From assembly GCA_964467255.1 (NCBI GenBank), contig CAYXPR010000008.1:41797-105796 (forward strand): a stretch of DNA of 64,000 nucleotides, read 5' to 3'. The translations under genes and the position numbers were made by a program. The stretch is from CAYXPR01 sp964467255. GTDB taxonomy: Bacteria; Pseudomonadota; Alphaproteobacteria; Rickettsiales; RGZB01. The notes beneath the pieces are model-generated. The model saw only the letters and a program-made list of their open reading frames with translations. It did no database searches and was not told the DNA's origin. Of this stretch, positions 59,488 to 64,000 are shown in pieces (position 1 is the first letter of the stretch; the number at the start of each line of letters is the position of its first letter).

Positions 59488-60851
59488 CCCTGCGGGCCTT
59501 TCGGGCCGTTCAGTAAGTTGCCGAGGCCGCCACGCATGAGCGCTTTTTTATCCATTTTCCCGAGCTTCTTCATCATCTTGCCCATCTGCCATTGCTGCTT
59601 CACCAGCTTATTCACTTCCTGAATATCTACACCCGCGCCGTCAGCAATGCGCTTTTTGCGTGATGGGTTGATAAGGTCGGGCTTGGCGCGTTCTTTTTTC
59701 GTCATTGAGCTGATGATGGCAAGTTGCCGCTCGAGCAGTTTTTCATCGATATTCGCATCGGCCATTTTTTCTTTGATCTTGGCCACGCCGGGCAGCATCT
59801 TCATCATGCCGCCGATGCCGCCCATTTTTTTGATTTGCTTAATCTGGCTGGCGAGGTCGTTAAAATCGAACTCACCCTTTTTCACTTTCAGCGCTAGCTT
59901 CTGCGCTTCTTCCATGTCCACCGTTTCAGCAGCTTTTTCAACGAGGCTGACGATGTCACCCATGCCGAGAATGCGGCTGGCCACGCGGCCAGGGTGGAAT
60001 TCTTCTAGCTCGGGCAGTTTTTCACCCACGCCGACAAATTTAATCGGGCAGCCGGTGATAGATTTCATGGAAAGCGCCGCACCGCCGCGGCCATCGCCAT
60101 CCATGCGCGTGAGCACGATGCCCGTTACGCCGACTTTTTCATGGAATTGCTGCGCCACATTTACGGCGTCCTGACCGGTGAGGGAGTCTGCCACCAGCAG
60201 CGTTTCAATGGGGTTCGCGAGAGCTTTTACGTCCTTTAGCTCCTGCATCAATTCGTCGTCGATATGCAGTCGGCCTGCCGTGTCGAGGAACAAAATATCA
60301 TACGCGCCAAGCTTGGCTTCTTTGACAGCACGCTTAGTGATGTCGAGCGGCTTTTCGCCTTTTACAATCGGCAGTGTTTCAATCGAGACTTGTTTGCCGA
60401 GGCTTTCCAGCTGTTCCTGCGCGGCGGGGCGATAAATATCGAGCGACGCCATCAGGATTTTTTTCTTTTGCTTGCTGCGGATGCGCAGCGCGATTTTCGC
60501 CGTGCTGGTGGTTTTACCCGAACCTTGTAAGCCGACCATCATGATGGTCGCGGGCGGTGTAGTGGCAAAATTCAGTTCGGCACTTTCTGCACCGAGCAGG
60601 GCGGTGAGTTCGTCATTTACAATTTTAATCACCATCTGCGCGGGCGAAATACTGCGCACCACTTCTTCGCCGACGGCTTTGGCTTTTACCTTGGTGATAA
60701 AATCTTTCACCACCGGCAGGGCAACGTCGGCCTCTAAGAGCGCAATGCGCACTTCGCGCATGGCATTACTCACGTCTTCCTCGGTGAGGAAGCCTTTGCC
60801 ACGCAGCTTATCTAGGGCTTTACCCAGTTTATCGGATAGTGAATCAAACAT
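59484..60851 (-). CDS. ffh: Signal recognition particle protein Ffh
   Basis: A 455-aa SRP GTPase from ATG 60851 (AAGGT upstream). N-domain MFDSLSDKLGKALDKLRGKG; G1 MVGLQGSGKTTSTAKIA; DTAGRLHIDDELM; TRMDGDGRGGAALSM; and the Met-rich M domain (MGGIGGMMKMLPGVAKIKEK, KQQWQMGKMMKKLGKMDKKA). It targets nascent membrane proteins to the translocase. The 4.5S RNA was not seen in this window. Confidence 0.96.
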   Translation of the reverse strand: MFDSLSDKLGKALDKLRGKGFLTEEDVSNAMREVRIALLEADVALPVVKDFITKVKAKAVGEEVVRSISPAQMVIKIVNDELTALLGAESAELNFATTPPATIMMVGLQGSGKTTSTAKIALRIRSKQKKKILMASLDIYRPAAQEQLESLGKQVSIETLPIVKGEKPLDITKRAVKEAKLGAYDILFLDTAGRLHIDDELMQELKDVKALANPIETLLVADSLTGQDAVNVAQQFHEKVGVTGIVLTRMDGDGRGGAALSMKSITGCPIKFVGVGEKLPELEEFHPGRVASRILGMGDIVSLVEKAAETVDMEEAQKLALKVKKGEFDFNDLASQIKQIKKMGGIGGMMKMLPGVAKIKEKMADANIDEKLLERQLAIISSMTKKERAKPDLINPSRKKRIADGAGVDIQEVNKLVKQQWQMGKMMKKLGKMDKKALMRGGLGNLLNGPKGPQG

Positions 60852-60984
60852 GTATTTTGACCTTAAAAAACGAGCGCAATTTTTAGCCTGTTCGTGGCCG
60901 GAATGGAAGGGAAAACCCATAATAGGGGGTGGAGAGGGCTGAAACCCCGCTCAAAAGGCTGAAAAATAGGCGATTTTTATGCAA

Positions 60985-61013
60985 TTGACCAAAGGCTGTT
61001 ATCGTCCTATAAT
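60985..61013 (+). promoter_or_regulatory. Promoter of the rsfS-rlmH unit
   Basis: TTGACC (60985-60990), exactly 17 bp, TATAAT (61008-61013): near-perfect sigma-70-type promoter, about 52 bp ahead of the rsfS start. Confidence 0.8.
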
Positions 61014-61064
61014 GGGGGTGATGGTAAAGCATTCGTCTTATAACCATAAGGAAGAAGGGGGAGC

Positions 61065-61448
61065 GTGGTAAAGCAGACTCGCGATATCAACCTCCGTCGT
61101 GCCCTCTTAATCAAGGATATTATCCTTACATCGCTGGATAGTCACAAAGCGCTAGACGTTGAAGTTATTTCTTTGGCGGGCAAAAGCGATGTGGCGGATT
61201 TTATGGTGGTTGCCACAGGCACCTCCAACCGGCATGTTGGCGCACTGGCGGAACATGCAGCCGAAGCAATTCGCCAAAGCGGTATGGACGACGTCATCAC
61301 AGAAGGCATGGAAACCTGCGATTGGGTGATATTGGATACGCCCTATGTGGTGCTTCATGTATTCCGCGCGGAAGTGCGTGAGCGCTACCAGCTGGAAAAA
61401 ATGTGGCGTGCTGACCTGACCGAAGCGCAACCCGCGCACGTGTATTAA
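61065..61448 (+). CDS. rsfS: Ribosome silencing factor RsfS
   Basis: A 127-aa RsfS/Iojap protein that binds ribosomal protein uL14 and blocks subunit joining in starvation. Motifs: KALDVEVISLAGKSDVADFM, VVATGTSNRHVGALAEHAAE, CDWVILDTPYVVLHVF and REVRERYQLEKMW-like end. GTG start with strong ribosome site AGGGGGAG. rlmH follows after 15 bp, a common pairing. Confidence 0.95.
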   Translation: MVKQTRDINLRRALLIKDIILTSLDSHKALDVEVISLAGKSDVADFMVVATGTSNRHVGALAEHAAEAIRQSGMDDVITEGMETCDWVILDTPYVVLHVFRAEVRERYQLEKMWRADLTEAQPAHVY

Positions 61449-61463
61449 GCACTCGGTATTCCC

Positions 61464-61922
61464 ATGCACGTCTATCTGCTGGCGGTTGGCAAGGCGGGCA
61501 AAGGCCCGGAGTCGGCATTATTTCAGGAATACACCAAGCGCCTGCCGTGGAAAATCACCGTAAAAGAAGTGGAAGAAAAACGCCCACTGCCGCCAGAAAA
61601 GCGCAAAGCGCGGGAGGCAGAATTGTTGCTGGCGGCGTGCCCGCCCGCGGCGGTCAAATTCGTGCTTGATGAAAAAGGCAAAGCCTTCACCAGCGAGCAA
61701 TTTGCGTCAAAAATAGCCGATTTTCAGCAGCAGGGGCGCACGACGTTTGCCTTTTTTATCGGCGGGCCCGATGGCCACGGCGAGGCTTTAAAAAAATCTG
61801 CCGATGTGCTGCTCGCTTTTGGCAGCATGACATGGCCACACATGATGGTGCGCGCCATGCTGGCCGAACAGGTCTATCGTGCCCATAGCATCCTTTCCGG
61901 CCACCCCTATCACCGTAGTTGA
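61464..61922 (+). CDS. rlmH: 23S rRNA (pseudouridine-1915-N3) methyltransferase RlmH
   Basis: A 152-aa SPOUT methyltransferase. The SAM-binding knot is AFFIGGPDGHGEALKKSADV and LAFGSMTWPHMMVRAMLAEQ, ending VYRAHSILSGHPYHRS with the invariant YHR. It methylates helix 69 of assembled 70S ribosomes. Ends before a T-rich hairpin. Confidence 0.96.
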   Translation: MHVYLLAVGKAGKGPESALFQEYTKRLPWKITVKEVEEKRPLPPEKRKAREAELLLAACPPAAVKFVLDEKGKAFTSEQFASKIADFQQQGRTTFAFFIGGPDGHGEALKKSADVLLAFGSMTWPHMMVRAMLAEQVYRAHSILSGHPYHRS

Positions 61923-61948
61923 TTCTTGCGCTTTATTGCAGCTTAAAC

Positions 61949-61969
61949 CCTTGCGTGAAGGCTTTTTTT
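61949..61969 (+). terminator. Possible rho-independent terminator after rlmH
   Basis: CCTT (61949-61952), loop GCGTG, AAGG (61958-61961), then C and seven T (61963-61969). The T-run is good but the stem is only 4 bp, so efficiency is uncertain. Confidence 0.45.
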
Positions 61970-62058
61970 CGTGATAATTGGGGCGCGGACTCGGGGATTC
62001 CCTTTTCGCATCGTTTTAGTGCGGCAAAAACAACTATCCTTTTTACAGGGAGCGGCCA

Positions 62059-62721
62059 TTGAAAACAGCACATGATTTACACACCGTTTCTTCTTACGAT
62101 AAAGAACTGGAAGGCATAAACAAACTGCTCAAGCAGATGGGTGAGGAAGTGGCGAGCATGATTGTGCTGGCACAAAAAAGCCTCGGCAAAAAGGATGCGG
62201 CTTCCGCTGCAAAAAATGAAAAGAAATATATCGCCGTTGCCGTGCAGGAAAAGCACGTACAGCAGCAGGCAGTGCGCATGCTCGCGCTGCGCCATCCGGT
62301 GGCGAACGACCTGATGTTTGTGACCTCTGCTATTAAAGTGGCGGGCACGCTGGAGCGCATGGCGGAGCTTACCAAAAAAGTGAGCCGCAAACTGTCGCGC
62401 CTTGAAAAACCGCTGCCGAAAAAAGTGAAAAAACAGCTCGATGAAATGGCGGGTCTGGTGGCAGACATGATTAGCGATGCTGTGAGCGCGCTGGCAAAAG
62501 GTGAGCCGCAAAAAATTGATAAAGTGATGAAAAAAGAAGAGAAAGTGGACGCAATTCGCGCCGCGCTTTTCAAAAGCTTGGAAAAAGACATGATGAAAGA
62601 TCCGTCCATTATTCCGGCCTGCATGCAGGCGTTGGCGGTGACGCGGAACTTTGAACGCGTGGGTGACCATGCTGTGAGCATTGCCACGCAGGTGCAAGAA
62701 ATTGTCGGCGAAGCTTCGTAA
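62059..62721 (+). CDS. phoU: Phosphate-signalling protein PhoU
   Basis: A 220-aa PhoU-type helical bundle. The two repeats show the family's metal-site pattern: LALRHPVANDLMFVTSAIKV then AGTLERMAELTKKV, and PACMQALAVTRNFERVGDHA. It links the Pst transporter to the PhoR/PhoB system, but no pst or pho genes are adjacent. TTG start with GGGAGCGG upstream. gpmI starts 30 bp later. Confidence 0.92.
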   Translation: MKTAHDLHTVSSYDKELEGINKLLKQMGEEVASMIVLAQKSLGKKDAASAAKNEKKYIAVAVQEKHVQQQAVRMLALRHPVANDLMFVTSAIKVAGTLERMAELTKKVSRKLSRLEKPLPKKVKKQLDEMAGLVADMISDAVSALAKGEPQKIDKVMKKEEKVDAIRAALFKSLEKDMMKDPSIIPACMQALAVTRNFERVGDHAVSIATQVQEIVGEAS

Positions 62722-62751
62722 TTTTTGATTGATGGCGCTTTAGCATCCCCC

Positions 62752-64000
62752 ATGACCCAGCAACACCCTAAACCCGTTGTACTTTGCATCCTTGATGGCT
62801 GGGGCCATAGCGAGGATGTGTCGCACAACGCCATCCGGAGTGCGCGCACTCCGGCGTGGGATGCGCTGCTGCGCGAGTGCCCGAATAGCCTGATTGCGAC
62901 ATCGGGGCTGGATGTGGGGTTGCCAGATGGGCAGATGGGAAATTCTGAAGTGGGTCACATGAGCATCGGCAGCGGCCGCATCGTGATGCAGGATTTGCCG
63001 AAAATAGACGCAGCGGTGAGGGATGGCTCGCTGGCAAAAAATCCGAACCTACTCACATTCATCGAGGCGCTGAAAAAAAGCGGTGGCGATTGTCATCTGA
63101 TGGGCCTTGCATCGGACGGCGGTGTGCACGCGCATATCCGCCACATTATTGCACTGGCGGATGCGGTGACCAAGCAAGGCGTTCGTGTGTGGGTGCATGC
63201 GTTTACCGATGGTCGCGACACTGCGCCTGAAAGCGCCAAAAAATTTATTCCGGAATTAGAAAAAGCCCTTAGCGGCATGAAAAATGCGGCGATTGCGGTG
63301 GTCTCTGGCCGCTATTATGCCATGGACCGCGACAATCGCTGGGAGCGTGTGCAGCTCGCCTATGATGCGATGGTGTCTGCCGCGGCGCCGAAGAAAACAT
63401 CTGCCACACAAGCCGTGAAAGACAGCCACGCTGCCAACGCCGCCGATGAATTTATCAAGCCGGTGGTGATTGGTGATTACAAAGGCATGAAAGACGGCGA
63501 TGGCGTGCTGATGGCAAACTTCCGTGCTGACCGTGCGCGCCAATTGCTTACCACACTGCTCGATGAAAAATTTACTGGCTTTGCCCGCGCGCGCCATGTG
63601 AAATTTGCGGCCGCACTCGGCATGGTGGAATATTCCGAAGCGTTGAACAAGCTACTGCCTGCAATGTATCCGCCTGAAAAACTCAACGCCATTTTAGGCG
63701 AGGTGATTTCTGCCGCAGGGCTTAAGCAATTGCGTATGGCCGAAACGGAAAAATATGCGCACGTGACGTTTTTTTTCAACGGCGGACGCGAAGACACATT
63801 CCCCGGCGAGGAGCGCATCCTTGTGCCATCACCGAAAGTGGCGACCTATGATTTGAAGCCCGAAATGTCAGCGCCGGAAGTCACCGAAAAACTAGTGGCG
63901 GCAATTCGCTCCGGCACATTTGATTTAATCGTGGTGAATTACGCCAATACCGACATGGTGGGGCACACGGGCATTGAAGAAGCTGCACGCCGTGCAGTGG
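62752..64000 (+). CDS. gpmI: 2,3-bisphosphoglycerate-independent phosphoglycerate mutase (cut by window end)
   Basis: About 416 residues are present of a ~510-aa enzyme of glycolysis/gluconeogenesis. Motifs: VVLCILDGWGHSEDVSHNAI, with the metal Asp; DGQMGNSEVGHMSIGSGRIV, with the phospho-serine; GLASDGGVHAHIRHI; HAFTDGRDTAPESA; GRYYAMDRDNRWERV; and near the end VNYANTDMVGHTG. It depends on Mn2+. The C-terminus lies outside the window. Confidence 0.96.
   Translation, partial: MTQQHPKPVVLCILDGWGHSEDVSHNAIRSARTPAWDALLRECPNSLIATSGLDVGLPDGQMGNSEVGHMSIGSGRIVMQDLPKIDAAVRDGSLAKNPNLLTFIEALKKSGGDCHLMGLASDGGVHAHIRHIIALADAVTKQGVRVWVHAFTDGRDTAPESAKKFIPELEKALSGMKNAAIAVVSGRYYAMDRDNRWERVQLAYDAMVSAAAPKKTSATQAVKDSHAANAADEFIKPVVIGDYKGMKDGDGVLMANFRADRARQLLTTLLDEKFTGFARARHVKFAAALGMVEYSEALNKLLPAMYPPEKLNAILGEVISAAGLKQLRMAETEKYAHVTFFFNGGREDTFPGEERILVPSPKVATYDLKPEMSAPEVTEKLVAAIRSGTFDLIVVNYANTDMVGHTGIEEAARRAV

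Noticed and set aside
60852..61064. 4.5S RNA gene next to ffh
   Set aside because: The gap contains the rsfS promoter and no GGAA-tetraloop-type long hairpin typical of that RNA.
1..64000. IS elements, transposases, integrons or defence cassettes
   Set aside because: None of the coding frames matched such families, and no long terminal inverted repeats were noticed. tRNA genes here show no adjacent integrase.

Overview
The window is ordinary chromosomal DNA from an alphaproteobacterium, with moderately high GC by eye. The lineage call rests on several genes typical of that class: ChpT (the CckA-CtrA phosphotransferase), a DUF1013/TrcR-type regulator, a DUF2610 protein, the very large NAD-glutamate dehydrogenase (start only), the short ProS without editing insert, and the aminotransferase-hom-glpX-recJ neighbourhood. 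LPS heptose (hldE), Lol lipoprotein export, PHA synthase and a full chemotaxis operon indicate a Gram-negative, motile, free-living or facultatively host/prey-associated cell. The genus cannot be fixed from sequence alone. No prophage, IS element, CRISPR array, rRNA or plasmid gene was seen.

Layout. 1-3.6 kb: NAD-GDH start, cysQ, icd, a 7-copy 16-bp tandem repeat, GDP-fucose synthase. 3.6-11.3 kb: a 691-aa orphan with an HExxH motif, tRNA-Gly, a UPF0434/Trm112-like protein, a TPR-glycosyltransferase, a UbiH-family hydroxylase and a 772-aa orphan. 11.4-14.6 kb: a DUF2610 protein with a P/Q/Y-rich repeat tail, a ModA-like protein coupled to hisI, a candidate 50-aa gene and an S24 repressor. 14.7-21.1 kb: chpT followed by cheA (hybrid with receiver), cheW, cheY, cheB, cheR. 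21.1-27.7 kb: gatCAB, a 74-aa small gene, xthA, a GNAT protein, an aminotransferase, erpA. 27.8-34.5 kb: dgt, argS, a SPOR protein, nagZ, a DUF4139 protein. 34.6-40.6 kb: an Mrp/complex-I-like antiporter operon with one B, one C, three D-type subunits and one small membrane protein. 40.6-45.4 kb: hldE, trcR, tRNA-Ala and a 748-aa orphan. 45.4-53.8 kb: recJ, SGNH hydrolase, glpX, hom, alaC-like aminotransferase and two proline-rich lipoproteins. 53.9-64 kb: phaC, proS, lolC/E, lolD, a small membrane protein, ffh, rsfS, rlmH, phoU and gpmI (cut by the window end).

Most interesting signal. The three large unrecognised proteins (691, 772 and 748 aa) each have an exact TTAA-N7-TTAAC sequence, the published CtrA-box consensus, 40-62 bp ahead of their start codons and in the gene's own orientation. 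A fourth TTAA-N7-TTAA lies ahead of the candidate 50-aa gene. Only two other exact TTAA-N7-TTAA hits were found by eye, both inside coding sequence. With chpT and trcR in the same window, this suggests an uncharacterised set of CtrA-controlled proteins.

Other points: a G8 tract inside the apparent trcR promoter spacer, a 32-codon leader ORF overlapping the TTG start of mnhB, and three convergent gene pairs that share their stop codons in a 4-bp CTAG/CTAA overlap.
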